Below, in pieces: positions 1 to 7,684 of a stretch of 12,419 nucleotides of DNA. The position numbers and the translations under genes are program-made. The notes under the pieces are model-generated. The model was not told the DNA's origin. It made no database searches and was given only the letters and a program-made list of their open reading frames with translations. Each line of letters starts with the position of its first letter. The stretch's first letter is position 1. Origin of the DNA: Chloroflexota bacterium (GTDB taxonomy: Bacteria > Chloroflexota > Anaerolineae > Promineifilales > Promineifilaceae); assembly GCA_024223125.1 (NCBI GenBank), contig JAAEOP010000929.1, positions 1 to 12,419 on the forward strand. Direction: 5' to 3'.

Positions 1-792
1 CATACCGCCTGGGTCACTTATGCTCGCTGCCACGATGACATCGGCTGGGCTATTACGGAGGAAGACGCGGCCGGCGTGGGGCTAGATGGCTTCGCTCATC
101 GCACCTTCTTAAGTGATTTTTACACTCGTCGCTTTCCCGGCTCCTTCGCCATTGGCACCACCTTCCAATTTAACCCCAAAACAAATGATCGCCGCATCAA
201 CGGCTCGCTGGCCTCGTTGGCCGGTTTGGAACAGACCATTGCCAAGGAGAATTGGGGAGAAACAGAACAGGCCATCCGCCGCATTTTGCTGTTGCACAAC
301 ATCATTCTCGCCTTTGGCGGCATTCCTCTCATCTATATGGGAGATGAGATCGGTCTTTTGAATGATCGTACTTATCTGGAAGATCCTCATCTGGCAGATG
401 ACAGTCGCTGGATTCACCGGCCGTTTATGGATTGGGCATTAGCGGCCGAACGACATGATTGGCAAACGATTACCGGTCAGATTTTTCAAGGATTGCAGCA
501 GTTGATTGCGGCTCGAAAACAAACGGCCGTCCTCCACGCCGAAACCACAGCCATTCCCATTTGGACCCACAATGATCAGGTATTGGGTTTGTTGAGGGAG
601 AGCGCTCACGGCCGGTTGCTCATCCTGGCCAACTTCACCGCCCAGTCCCAAACTATCAGCCGCAGCCGCCTACACGAGCTGGGGTTTAATGGTTTGCTGT
701 TAAATCAAATTGACGGCCGTCCCCTCCCTATATGGGACGATGTGCAGTTAGAAGCATATCAGGCAATGTGGTTACAATCAGCGATCTCCTGA
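1..792 (+). CDS. Amylosucrase (GH13), 3' part, 5' end outside window
   Basis: Open reading frame continuing from before the window and ending at TGA 790-792; 263 residues are visible. It matches the end of the catalytic barrel and the C domain of GH13 amylosucrases, which build alpha-1,4-glucan from sucrose and release fructose. Seen: the CHDDIGW motif (visible residues 10-16), whose first Asp corresponds to the transition-state-stabilising Asp of the family; the FQFNP segment; the GGIPLIYMGDEIGLLND strand-loop; and DDSRW, whose Arg (visible residue 136) aligns with the substrate-binding Arg of the Neisseria enzyme. The nucleophile and acid/base residues lie upstream, out of view. The last ~90 residues form the beta-rich C domain. 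An internal GTG at 76 is not the start, because the homologous frame is open to base 1. A sucrose hydrolase or trehalose synthase is less likely given the HDDIGW context. Confidence 0.9.
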   Translation, partial: HTAWVTYARCHDDIGWAITEEDAAGVGLDGFAHRTFLSDFYTRRFPGSFAIGTTFQFNPKTNDRRINGSLASLAGLEQTIAKENWGETEQAIRRILLLHNIILAFGGIPLIYMGDEIGLLNDRTYLEDPHLADDSRWIHRPFMDWALAAERHDWQTITGQIFQGLQQLIAARKQTAVLHAETTAIPIWTHNDQVLGLLRESAHGRLLILANFTAQSQTISRSRLHELGFNGLLLNQIDGRPLPIWDDVQLEAYQAMWLQSAIS

Positions 793-812
793 AAAACCAC
801 CGCATTAATTCA

Positions 813-841
813 TTGTCCCCAAATCCACTATTCCCTATAAT
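813..841 (+). promoter_or_regulatory. Predicted sigma70-type promoter of the subtilase gene
   Basis: TTGTCC at 813-818 (4/6 to the -35 consensus) and a perfect TATAAT at 836-841 are separated by 17 bases, the ideal spacing. Transcription would start near 848, about 33 bases before the ATG at 881. It lies in the 88-base gap between amylosucrase and the protease gene and suggests that the protease is transcribed separately. No operator is evident. Confidence 0.6.
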
Positions 842-865
842 CTCCACAATATTAACCTACCCCAT

Positions 866-871
866 AGGAGG
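866..871 (+). promoter_or_regulatory. Ribosome binding site of the subtilase gene
   Basis: AGGAGG, a full anti-Shine-Dalgarno match, stands nine bases before the ATG at 881. It fixes the start, and the translated N-terminus is a signal peptide, which agrees. Confidence 0.85.
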
Positions 872-880
872 CACTCTTCA

Positions 881-3800
881 ATGAGACAATACAAATTCTT
901 GTTTGTGGTTATATTTTTGCTTTTGACCACCCTGATTATAAGTGGCTTAACGACCAGTGCAGCCCAAACAACCAACTCCGCAGTACACATTGTTCAAATC
1001 TCGGATTCAGCTTTTGCTGACTTTGAGCAGCTTAAGCTGAAACCTGGCCTGAGTCTGGATTATGATTCGTTCCACTGGCTGGAGCTAAACGAAGCTGATT
1101 TTGCCGCTTTGTCAGCCAGCGATGTGCCCTTCACGGCCGTGCCCCACGCCGGCCAGATACAAATCGTCAACCATACCTTTGACCCCGTAACTGATGGCGA
1201 ACCAATTTTAACGGCCGCTATGCAAGCCAATGGCCAAAAGCTAGGCTTCCATCTGGTGCAGTTCATCGGCCCTATACGCGGTGAATGGTTGACCGCTTTA
1301 GAAACGGCCGGGCTGCCCATGCTGCAATATTATCCCCACAACACCTACCTCACCTGGGGCACGGCCGTGCAACTAGACGCCATCGAATCATTCTCCTTCA
1401 TACGTTGGCAGGGGGCCGTTCATCCCGCTTATAAAATTGACAATAATTTGCAGGGGGAAAACGGCCGCATTCAAAACGTAGACATCTTCTTCTACAATGA
1501 CGGCGACCTGAAAAGCACCCTCAGCAGCATCCAGGCGTTAGGAGCCACCATCCTCCAGGATTATCCTGCCCAACCTGACCAACAATTCTATGACGCCGTG
1601 GTGCAAATTGATGCGGCCGTCCTGCCCCAACTCGCCCAAATCAACACCATTTTGTGGATGGGACATCTCGGCCCCGAACCGATTCTGGACGACGAAATGT
1701 CCTCCCAAATCGTAGCTGGAAACCATCCCGGCGGTGTGCCCGTCACCGGTTACAATGCCCATCTCAACAATTTAGGCGTAGATGGAACAGGCGTTACCTG
1801 GGCCGTTATAGATACTGGTGTAGATTATGCCCATCCCGACCTGAATGGGCATATTGGGGGTGGCTACAGCTTCCCCGGCGCTTGCAACACCAACCCCGGG
1901 GACGATTGTGCTAACGGTGGACATGGTACACATGTAGCCGGTATTGTCGGCGGCGATGCCACCGCCGGTTTTACAGACGCCAACGGCTTTCTTTATGGTC
2001 TAGGGATAGCTCCCAATTACAGCATCTTTGCCATGAACTCGCTTTCTGCCCCCTCATGGCCTCCAGTCGGCGGCTGGCAAGAACACAGCAAGCGGGCTGT
2101 TCTGGGCGGCGCTATTGGCGGCAACAACTCCTGGACAACGGGCGAAGGAACCCAGCACGGTTACCAATCTTCCGAACGCACCCACGACATCATGGTGCGT
2201 GACGGCAACTTCGACACTACTACTGTCGCTGAACCCTTCATCGAAGTATTCTCCGCCGGAAACTCTGGCAGTTCAGGGTTGACAGCACCCAAAGAAGGCA
2301 AGAACCTGATCGTCACCGCAGCCAGTGTGAACTATCGAGCTGGCAGCATAGATAGCATTGCCAGCTTTAGCAGCCGGGGACCAGCGGTAGACGGCCGTTG
2401 GGTTCCCACTATTACCGCCCCAGGCGAACAGATAGCATCGTCCCACCGGCTGGCCAGCGCTTCACAATGCACCAGCGTCATAGCTGGCACTAACAACCAT
2501 TATTCTTGGTGCAGCGGTACCAGCATGGCTGCCCCCCAAACATCCGGGGCTATCGTCCTGTTTACTGAATGGTGGCGTGGCTTTAACGGCAGCGCTGATC
2601 CCAGCCCAGCCATGTCTAAAGCACTGTTGGTAAACGGCGCTGTAGATATGGGCACGGCCGATATCCCCAACATCAATGAAGGTTGGGGACGCATTAACAT
2701 CACCAATGTTATCAGCCCCAATGTGCTGGTGGAGTACCGGGATCAGATTGACATCTTCAACAATAGTGGCGAACAGGTCGTCTTCAGTATGGGTGTACCC
2801 GACCCTACTAAACCGGTTAAAGTGACTATCGCCTGGTCAGATGCACCGGGCGCGGCCGGAGCCAACCCCGCCCTGGTAAATAATCTCGACCTGACAGTTG
2901 CCAATGGGGGCAACACCTACTTGGGCAATGTATTCAGTGGTGGCTGGTCGGCTATCGGTGGCAACGCCGATGCCCTTAACAATCTGGAAAATGTGTACAT
3001 TCAAAACCCCGCCTCTGACCTGACCATCACTGTTGACGCCACCAATATCGCCGGCGATGGCATTCCCTATAACGCCGACACAACGGATCAGGATTTTGTA
3101 CTGGTGTGCCAGAACTGTTCCTTTGGCAGTGACTTTAGCCTGACAGCCATACCAAACACGCAAAATATTTGCGCTCCCACGCCAGCCTTTTACACCGTAG
3201 ACGTCGGTTCAGTATTGGGGTTCACAGACCCGGTTACACTGAACAGTGTCGGCGAACCGGTCAATACAATTGTCTCCTTTTCAACCAATCCAGTGACGCC
3301 GCCCGGTATGTCTACTTTACTTATCAGCGATACGCAGGCGGCCACCGGTGGACATTATGATATTGCCATTGTTGGTGTGGCTCCTACCAGTACGCATACG
3401 ACAACGGTGGGATTGGATCTGGCTACGGCCGTGCCCATCCCCCCCATACTCACCTCACCCGCCAATGGGGCCAGCAACATTCCCACCCTGCCTACCTTCA
3501 CCTGGAATGCTTCCCCAGAAGGTGTTAGCTATCTGCTAGAAGTTGCCAGCGACGTCAACTTCAACACGGTCGTCTATTCCAACACAATTGGCACAACCAA
3601 TGACACAATTCCTTCTGGCAGCGAGCTAAACACATCTACAGCTTATTACTGGCGCGTTACCGCTACCAATGGCTGTGGTACGGGCAGCGCCAGCCCAGTC
3701 TTTACGTTTATCACCGTACCGGCGCCGGGTGATTGTAACATTGGCGATACACGCAACGAATGGTTAAATGAGGATTTTGAAAGCGGCGGCGCCGGTTGGA

Positions 3801-5710
3801 CACACTCCGGCACAGGCGACACTTGGGCGCTTTCCACTGCCAAACCGCATAGTGGCAATTCTTCTTACCATGCGGCCAATGTATCCTCAATCAGTGACCA
3901 GTATCTGGTATCGCCACCAGTCGTGCTGCCTACTGGGGAATCTCCCATGACGCTGCAATTCTGGAATGATCAAACCATTGAGGACAGATCTAGCGGCTGC
4001 TTTGATGGGGCCGTTTTAGAAATCAGCGTTAATGGCGGCGGAACCTGGACTCGTTTGGAAAATGAACTGCTTACCGACCCATATGATGGCCCAGTCTCCT
4101 CCAGCTATGGCAACCCGTTGGGCGGCGAAAATGCCTGGTGTGGCGACCCGCAAAGTTACCTAAATTCGATTGTAGATATTGATGCCTTTGCCGGACAGAC
4201 AGCCCAATTCCGTTTCCGTCTGGCAACGGATAGTTCGATTAGCCGGGAAGGTTGGTATGTGGACGATGTGGTGGTGCAATCCTGTCAGGCTGGTTCGTAT
4301 GGGGTAGACCTGGACGCGCCAACCACGGCCGCTACCGGCCCACCTACCACGGCCGTTACCTACACCGTCAACATTACCAATACCGGCGGCCTGACAGACT
4401 CCTTTGACATTAACGTAACGGGCAATAGTTGGCCCTCCGTCGCCTCCTCAAATCTGATCACCCTGACGCCAGGCAGCAACAGTTCATTTGCTGTCGTCGT
4501 CACCGTTCCAACAGGGGCGTTGGCGGGAGATATGGATGCCGCTTTGGTCATGGCTGTGTCCCAAGGTTCACCAAGCGTATTCGACGACGTCACCTTAACC
4601 ACAACGGCCGCTGCTGTATATGACGTAGATATGCAAGCGCCCAATCCAGCCCAATCTGGGCAGCCCGGCAATACACTTACATACACTGTCTGGGTCAGCA
4701 ACACGGGCAATATCAACGATACGTTTGACATAACGGCCGTTGGCAGTTGGGCCGTTTCCCCGGTTAGCCAGACTGTTTCATTGGCAGCAGGATCGGGTAC
4801 GGCCGTTAATGTGAATGTAGATATCCTTGCCAATGCTTTAGCGGGTGATATGGACGTGACGACGGTAACGGCCGTTTCCCAAAATGATGCCAACGCGACA
4901 GCCAATGTTATGCTCACTTCTACGGCCGCTGCCGTTTATGGTGTGGATTTGCAAGCGTCCAATCCAGCTCAGTCTGGCCAGCCTGGCAGCATGTTGACAT
5001 ATGCCATTTGGATTAGCAACACGGGCAACATCACAGAAACAGTTGCACTGACGGCGACCAGTAGTTGGCCGGCTAATCTGGCAAGCAGCCAAATCACCTT
5101 GCCACCCGGTGGTACAACCCAAACATCGGTGACGGTGACTGTTCCCGCCAACGCCAATAATGGGGACAGCGACATGGTGCAGTTAACGGCCGCTTCCGCT
5201 TATGTTTCCGCGACGGTAGATTTGCAAGCGACGGCCGTAATTACCACACCGACACTGTATACATTGTATCTACCTGTAATTATGAACACAGCTTCCCCGC
5301 CTGATCTGATTGTTTCGTTTGTGGATATTTCGATAAATGATGTGCAATTATTGGTGACAAACCAGGGCGGTACGGCCGTGACGGAGGCGTTCTGGGTAGA
5401 TGTGTACATTAACCCGGATGAAGCGCCAACGGCCGTGAACCAGACCTGGGTAACACAAGGCGGCGAAGGGTTAGCCTGGGGTGTAGAAAATATCACCCTG
5501 GCTCCTGGCGACATGCTCACCTTGACCCTGAACAGCGCTTATTTCCGGCCTGACAAGAGTAACTTTTCCGGCACAATTCCAGCCGGATCAGATGTGTATG
5601 CTCAGGTAGATTCGGCCAATTTGAACACAACTTATGGCGCTGTTTTGGAAAATCATGAAATCAATGGCGGACTGTATAACAACATCACCCAATATGGGGC
5701 AGTTCCATAA
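881..5710 (+). CDS. Large secreted KP-43-like subtilisin-family serine protease, multidomain
   Basis: 1609 residues, exported. Residues 1-28 are a signal peptide (hydrophobic core FLFVVIFLLLTTLII, small residues SAA near the cut). Residues ~30-280 resemble the long prosequence of KP-43-type proteases. The S8 catalytic domain spans ~295-612 with the full triad: Asp311 in VIDTGVD, His348 in GHGTHVAG, Ser548 in GTSMAAP; Asn461 in SAGNSG is the likely oxyanion residue. Residues ~614-746 (VTIAWSDAPG, NNLDLTV, NNLENV) match the beta-barrel that follows the catalytic domain in KP-43. Then come a region of unclear fold (~750-850), a fibronectin III-like domain (~853-946), a MAM-like jelly-roll ending GWYVDDVVV (~958-1136), three ~106-residue Ig-like repeats (1140-1451), an LYLPVIMN motif (1462-1469) and a CARDB-like C-terminal domain (~1473-1609). 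No sortase signal or terminal TM helix is seen, so it is probably released or held by its beta-domains. The substrate is unknown; extracellular protein breakdown is the simplest role. Confidence 0.92.
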   Translation: MRQYKFLFVVIFLLLTTLIISGLTTSAAQTTNSAVHIVQISDSAFADFEQLKLKPGLSLDYDSFHWLELNEADFAALSASDVPFTAVPHAGQIQIVNHTFDPVTDGEPILTAAMQANGQKLGFHLVQFIGPIRGEWLTALETAGLPMLQYYPHNTYLTWGTAVQLDAIESFSFIRWQGAVHPAYKIDNNLQGENGRIQNVDIFFYNDGDLKSTLSSIQALGATILQDYPAQPDQQFYDAVVQIDAAVLPQLAQINTILWMGHLGPEPILDDEMSSQIVAGNHPGGVPVTGYNAHLNNLGVDGTGVTWAVIDTGVDYAHPDLNGHIGGGYSFPGACNTNPGDDCANGGHGTHVAGIVGGDATAGFTDANGFLYGLGIAPNYSIFAMNSLSAPSWPPVGGWQEHSKRAVLGGAIGGNNSWTTGEGTQHGYQSSERTHDIMVRDGNFDTTTVAEPFIEVFSAGNSGSSGLTAPKEGKNLIVTAASVNYRAGSIDSIASFSSRGPAVDGRWVPTITAPGEQIASSHRLASASQCTSVIAGTNNHYSWCSGTSMAAPQTSGAIVLFTEWWRGFNGSADPSPAMSKALLVNGAVDMGTADIPNINEGWGRINITNVISPNVLVEYRDQIDIFNNSGEQVVFSMGVPDPTKPVKVTIAWSDAPGAAGANPALVNNLDLTVANGGNTYLGNVFSGGWSAIGGNADALNNLENVYIQNPASDLTITVDATNIAGDGIPYNADTTDQDFVLVCQNCSFGSDFSLTAIPNTQNICAPTPAFYTVDVGSVLGFTDPVTLNSVGEPVNTIVSFSTNPVTPPGMSTLLISDTQAATGGHYDIAIVGVAPTSTHTTTVGLDLATAVPIPPILTSPANGASNIPTLPTFTWNASPEGVSYLLEVASDVNFNTVVYSNTIGTTNDTIPSGSELNTSTAYYWRVTATNGCGTGSASPVFTFITVPAPGDCNIGDTRNEWLNEDFESGGAGWTHSGTGDTWALSTAKPHSGNSSYHAANVSSISDQYLVSPPVVLPTGESPMTLQFWNDQTIEDRSSGCFDGAVLEISVNGGGTWTRLENELLTDPYDGPVSSSYGNPLGGENAWCGDPQSYLNSIVDIDAFAGQTAQFRFRLATDSSISREGWYVDDVVVQSCQAGSYGVDLDAPTTAATGPPTTAVTYTVNITNTGGLTDSFDINVTGNSWPSVASSNLITLTPGSNSSFAVVVTVPTGALAGDMDAALVMAVSQGSPSVFDDVTLTTTAAAVYDVDMQAPNPAQSGQPGNTLTYTVWVSNTGNINDTFDITAVGSWAVSPVSQTVSLAAGSGTAVNVNVDILANALAGDMDVTTVTAVSQNDANATANVMLTSTAAAVYGVDLQASNPAQSGQPGSMLTYAIWISNTGNITETVALTATSSWPANLASSQITLPPGGTTQTSVTVTVPANANNGDSDMVQLTAASAYVSATVDLQATAVITTPTLYTLYLPVIMNTASPPDLIVSFVDISINDVQLLVTNQGGTAVTEAFWVDVYINPDEAPTAVNQTWVTQGGEGLAWGVENITLAPGDMLTLTLNSAYFRPDKSNFSGTIPAGSDVYAQVDSANLNTTYGAVLENHEINGGLYNNITQYGAVP
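4298..5233 (+). repeat. Three tandem ~106-residue Ig-like repeats in the protease
   Basis: Repeat units start at Tyr codons 4298, 4619 and 4937, giving periods of 107 and 106 residues. Each begins with Y-[GD]-V-D-[LM]-x-A, continues through P-x-x-T-Y-x-[VI] and [SI]-N-T-G, and ends in a D-[MV]-x-x-x-T-A-x-S segment. Units two and three are most alike (NPAQSGQPG and SNTGNI are shared exactly), so they probably arose by the most recent duplication. The fold resembles NEW3/CARDB/DUF11-type beta-sandwiches used as spacers or surface-binding modules. The unit junctions carry the ACGGCCG heptamer (4613-area and 4922). Confidence 0.8.
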
Positions 5711-5739
5711 AATACACAGTAGTTGAATGTCCAATCTCG

Positions 5740-5783
5740 GAGATTAGAGATTAGGAGATTGAATCTCTTAATCTCTCAATCTC
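5740..5783. repeat. Imperfect inverted repeat after the protease gene
   Basis: The left arm 5740-5760 is three near-copies of GAGATTA. The right arm 5762-5783 is its reverse complement with one inserted base and one mismatch. The RNA would fold into a long AT-rich hairpin 30 bases past the protease stop. There is no clean U-run after it, so a classical intrinsic terminator is doubtful. It may be a dispersed repeat or protect the 3' end of the mRNA. Confidence 0.55.
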
Positions 5784-5814
5784 ATTTAGGATATTTATTT
5801 AATCCCCGATTCTT

Positions 5815-5821
5815 AGGAGAG
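5815..5821 (+). promoter_or_regulatory. Ribosome binding site deciding the start at 5831
   Basis: AGGAGAG lies nine bases before ATG 5831. It decides against the upstream in-frame codon at 5723, whose extra 36 residues would be translated through the hairpin 5740-5783 and would precede the signal peptide. Confidence 0.75.
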
Positions 5822-5830
5822 AACATAACG

Positions 5831-6322
5831 ATGAAAACAATAATCACACCAATAAAAGTAATTCTGGCGTCGTTTTTACTGGCGGGTGTATTGTGGCTGG
5901 GAGCGATATTAATCCAACCAACCCAATCTGTACGGGCCGATTTGCCTCCCCGCCCAGAACCAACGGCGACGGCCGTATCCACGCCGACGGCCGTGCCCAC
6001 GACACAGCCCATACAGTCTGTTCCCGCAAAAGGGGCTCAAATTCAACTGGTAGCCAATGGCGCTTTGGGGAATGAGTGGACTGTGGTTGAATGGCAAGAC
6101 CCGTTTACAGAACAGTGGACGGCCGTAGACGGCTGGCAAGGCAATGTAGACCACAACTTCACCACTACCTGGTGGGTGGCTGCGGCCGACCTGGGCGATG
6201 GCCCTTTCCGTTGGCAAGTATACGCCAATGAAAATGGCAATCTGCTAACAACCAGCGAAACCTTCAACTTGCCCGAAAAAGCGAAACAGATGGTTGTTGT
6301 GACGGTTGACCTGGAACAGTAA
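5831..6322 (+). CDS. Small secreted protein of unknown function with Pro/Thr-rich linker
   Basis: 163 residues. Residues 1-36 are a signal peptide: Lys at 2 and 9, a hydrophobic stretch from about 10 to 28, and a probable signal peptidase I cut after SVRA. The mature protein would start DLPPRPEP, followed by a Pro/Thr/Val linker (~38-66) and a small globular part (~68-163) rich in Trp (WTVVEWQD, WTAVDGW, TTWWVAA, FRWQVY), probably beta-sandwich. No catalytic motif is recognised. It sits 120 bases after the protease and may be an accessory secreted factor, but the intervening hairpin leaves co-transcription open. The linker carries two adjacent ACGGCCGT copies, and a third lies in the domain. 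No cysteine follows the signal core, so it is not a lipoprotein. Confidence 0.75.
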   Translation: MKTIITPIKVILASFLLAGVLWLGAILIQPTQSVRADLPPRPEPTATAVSTPTAVPTTQPIQSVPAKGAQIQLVANGALGNEWTVVEWQDPFTEQWTAVDGWQGNVDHNFTTTWWVAAADLGDGPFRWQVYANENGNLLTTSETFNLPEKAKQMVVVTVDLEQ

Positions 6323-6356
6323 AGAGTTGTTCATTGACAACAACGGATGAAGGAAC

Positions 6357-6387
6357 GGATAATCTTCTGTTCATTTATCCATTTTTT
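6357..6387 (+). terminator. Possible weak intrinsic terminator
   Basis: GGATAA (6357-6362) can pair with TTATCC (6375-6380) around a 12-base loop, followed by ATTTTTT. The stem is short and AT-rich, so termination would be weak. It would separate the small secreted protein from the fructokinase gene starting at 6405. Confidence 0.35.
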
Positions 6388-6404
6388 CCCCAAAGCTAAT
6401 TGTT

Positions 6405-7298
6405 ATGACTAAACCATTATTTGGCGGGATTGAAGCTGGCGGCACAAAATTTGTATGTGCTATCGGTTCCGGTCCCGATGATATTCGGGCGGAGGTTCGC
6501 TTCCCTACCACTAACCCAGCTGAGACAATCGCCCAGGCCATCTCTTTTTTTCAGGCGCAGGAAAGGTTAACGGCCGTCGGCATTGCCAGCTTTGGCCCGG
6601 TTGACCCCAACCCTGCTTCCGCCACTTACGGCCGTATTACCAATACCCCCAAACCCGGCTGGACCAACACTGACTTTGCCGGGCCAGTTCAACAAGCCTT
6701 AGGTGTGCCGGTTGGTTTTGATACCGACACAAACGGAGCGGCCTTAAGCGAATGGAAATGGGGCGCCGCCCAGGGTCTGGACACGTTCATCTATCTAACC
6801 ATTGGCACGGGTATTGGCGGGGGGGGGATGGTGAACGGCCGTCTTATGCACGGTCTCATCCACCCCGAAATGGGTCATATCCCCTTGCCACATGATTGGG
6901 AAAAAGATCCCTTTCCGGGGCGCTGTCTGTATCATGGAGATTGTTTGGAAGGAATGGCGGCCGGCCCGGCCATTGAAGAGCGCTGGGGCATGAAAGGACA
7001 AGATTTGACCCCAGCACACCCGGCCTGGGAGTTGGAAGCCCATTATCTGGCTTTAGCTTTACGCACCTTCATTTGCACCCTTTCTCCACAGCAGATCATT
7101 ATGGGCGGCGGAGTGATGTCCCAGCCACAGCTTCTTCCACTTCTGCGGAAAAAGGTACGGTCAAGTTTGCACGGTTATGTACAGCACACGGCCGTGTTGT
7201 CAGAAATAGACACATACATTGTGCCGCCAGAGTTGGGTAATCGGGCTGGTGTTTTAGGGGCCATTGCTTTAGGGCAGTTAGCCGTCAATGAGAATTAA
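6405..7298 (+). CDS. ROK-family fructokinase
   Basis: 297 residues, the usual length for a ROK sugar kinase. It transfers phosphate from ATP to fructose in the cytoplasm. Seen: phosphate-binding GIEAGGTKF (8-16); [17 protein letters not shown] (105-121), where Asp108 aligns with the catalytic base; the glycine-rich [10 protein letters not shown] (131-140); HPEMGH (153-158); and a zinc site of the fructokinase form, His158 with Cys174-x2-His177-x2-Cys180, rather than the CxCGxxGC of glucokinases. The MGGGVM segment (233-238) contributes to ATP binding. This set matches Bacillus YdhR/GmuE-type fructokinases; mannose or another hexose is a possible alternative. No good Shine-Dalgarno precedes ATG 6405, but the motif at residue 8 fixes the start closely. 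Its likely link to the amylosucrase is use of the fructose that enzyme releases. Confidence 0.9.
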   Translation: MTKPLFGGIEAGGTKFVCAIGSGPDDIRAEVRFPTTNPAETIAQAISFFQAQERLTAVGIASFGPVDPNPASATYGRITNTPKPGWTNTDFAGPVQQALGVPVGFDTDTNGAALSEWKWGAAQGLDTFIYLTIGTGIGGGGMVNGRLMHGLIHPEMGHIPLPHDWEKDPFPGRCLYHGDCLEGMAAGPAIEERWGMKGQDLTPAHPAWELEAHYLALALRTFICTLSPQQIIMGGGVMSQPQLLPLLRKKVRSSLHGYVQHTAVLSEIDTYIVPPELGNRAGVLGAIALGQLAVNEN

Positions 7299-7330
7299 TT
7301 TTTTACAATACCACAAAAGTCGGCAGGGAA

Positions 7331-7402
7331 TTGTATACACGGATAGGGGGAACACAGATAAAAACAGAGAAAAATCAGTGTTCTTCCCATCCGTATATAC
7401 AA
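7331..7402. repeat. 25-base imperfect inverted repeat between fructokinase and tRNA
   Basis: Arms 7331-7355 and 7378-7402 begin TTGTATA and end TATACAA at the outer edges and match at 21 of 25 positions, with two further G-U pairs in RNA. The 22-base A-rich loop is 7356-7377. It starts about 30 bases after the fructokinase stop. It could act as a transcript-end hairpin or be the remains of a short inverted-repeat element. No T-run follows, and no flanking target duplication was found by eye. Confidence 0.6.
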
Positions 7403-7428
7403 GAAATATGGTCAGTTCAGAACAGGTT

Positions 7429-7457
7429 TTGCACTGCTGTCAGACATGAAATATAAT
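7429..7457 (+). promoter_or_regulatory. Predicted promoter of tRNA-Ser
   Basis: A perfect TATAAT at 7452-7457 lies 17 bases after TTGCAC (7429-7434, first three positions of the -35 consensus). Transcription would begin near 7464, seven bases before the mature tRNA 5' end, which suits a tRNA gene. Confidence 0.55.
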
Positions 7458-7470
7458 TCCATTTATACCT

Positions 7471-7555
7471 GGAGAGGTCGCATAGTGGCTTAGTGCGCAC
7501 GCTTGGAAAGCGTGTATACCGGAAGGTATCGAGGGTTCGAATCCCTCTCTCTCCG
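7471..7555 (+). tRNA. tRNA-Ser (anticodon GGA)
   Basis: 85 bases fold as a class II tRNA. The acceptor stem GGAGAGG pairs with TCTCTCC (7548-7554, one G-U), with discriminator G7555. The anticodon stem is CACGC/GCGTG (7498-7502/7510-7514) with loop TTGGAAA and anticodon GGA at 7505-7507, reading TCC and TCT. A long variable arm TATACC-GGAA-GGTATC, characteristic of serine tRNAs, follows. The T arm is GAGGG-TTCGAAT-CCCTC (7531-7547). CCA is not encoded and must be added after transcription. Confidence 0.96.
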
Positions 7556-7559
7556 CTGC

Positions 7560-7600
7560 AAAAGAGCGTGGTTGAATGGCCGTGCTCTTTTTGTTTTTTT
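7560..7600 (+). terminator. Intrinsic terminator of tRNA-Ser
   Basis: AAAAGAGC (7560-7567) pairs perfectly with GCTCTTTT (7584-7591). The stem continues inward with G-U, U-G and two G-C pairs (7568-7571 with 7580-7583) around an 8-base loop. A run of T interrupted by one G follows to 7600. It begins five bases past the tRNA. Confidence 0.85.
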
Positions 7601-7660
7601 GAGGAGTTCGCATGTTTCCATGCGGACGGGTATCTGTGGATGCCCGGCTCCTCATTTTTG
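7600..7660 (+). ncRNA. Compact predicted three-way-junction RNA structure, function unknown
   Basis: Between the tRNA terminator and the kinase promoter lies a 55-base segment that folds almost completely. P1 is TGAGGAG/CTCCTCA (7600-7606/7648-7654, 7 bp). P2 is 7607-7614/7619-7626 (8 bp, one G-U, loop TTTC). P3 is 7627-7634/7639-7646 (8 bp, one G-U, loop TGTG). Only G7647 and the two loops are unpaired. ATTTTTGTTT follows, as at an intrinsic terminator. It matches no RNA family known to me. It could be a second, branched terminator, a processed small RNA or the relic of a structured repeat. The structure is read directly; that it is expressed is not shown. Confidence 0.4.
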
Positions 7661-7684
7661 TTTAAGTACAGAAGTACCACTACT

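Noticed and set aside
4360..4917. 185-codon minus-strand open frame inside the protease
   Set aside because: It is antisense to the Ig-like repeats; Thr/Val-rich repeats leave long open antisense frames, and no start signal or known motif is present.
4298..5233. CRISPR-like or satellite array
   Set aside because: The periodicity is about 320 bases, in frame and divergent at DNA level: protein domain repeats, not a spacer array.
5723..5830. N-terminal extension of the small secreted protein from an upstream in-frame start codon
   Set aside because: It would be translated through the hairpin and push the signal peptide 36 residues inward; ATG 5831 has its own AGGAGAG at good spacing.
5909..6217. 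Antisense open frame over the small secreted protein
   Set aside because: No ribosome binding site and no recognisable domain; it overlaps a well-supported gene.
6405..7298. ROK-family transcriptional repressor
   Set aside because: There is no N-terminal helix-turn-helix; the protein begins directly with the phosphate-binding motif and has the fructokinase form of the zinc site.
7471..7555. Integration (att) site of a mobile element at the tRNA 3' end
   Set aside because: No integrase gene and no repeat of the tRNA 3' end elsewhere in the window could be found by eye.
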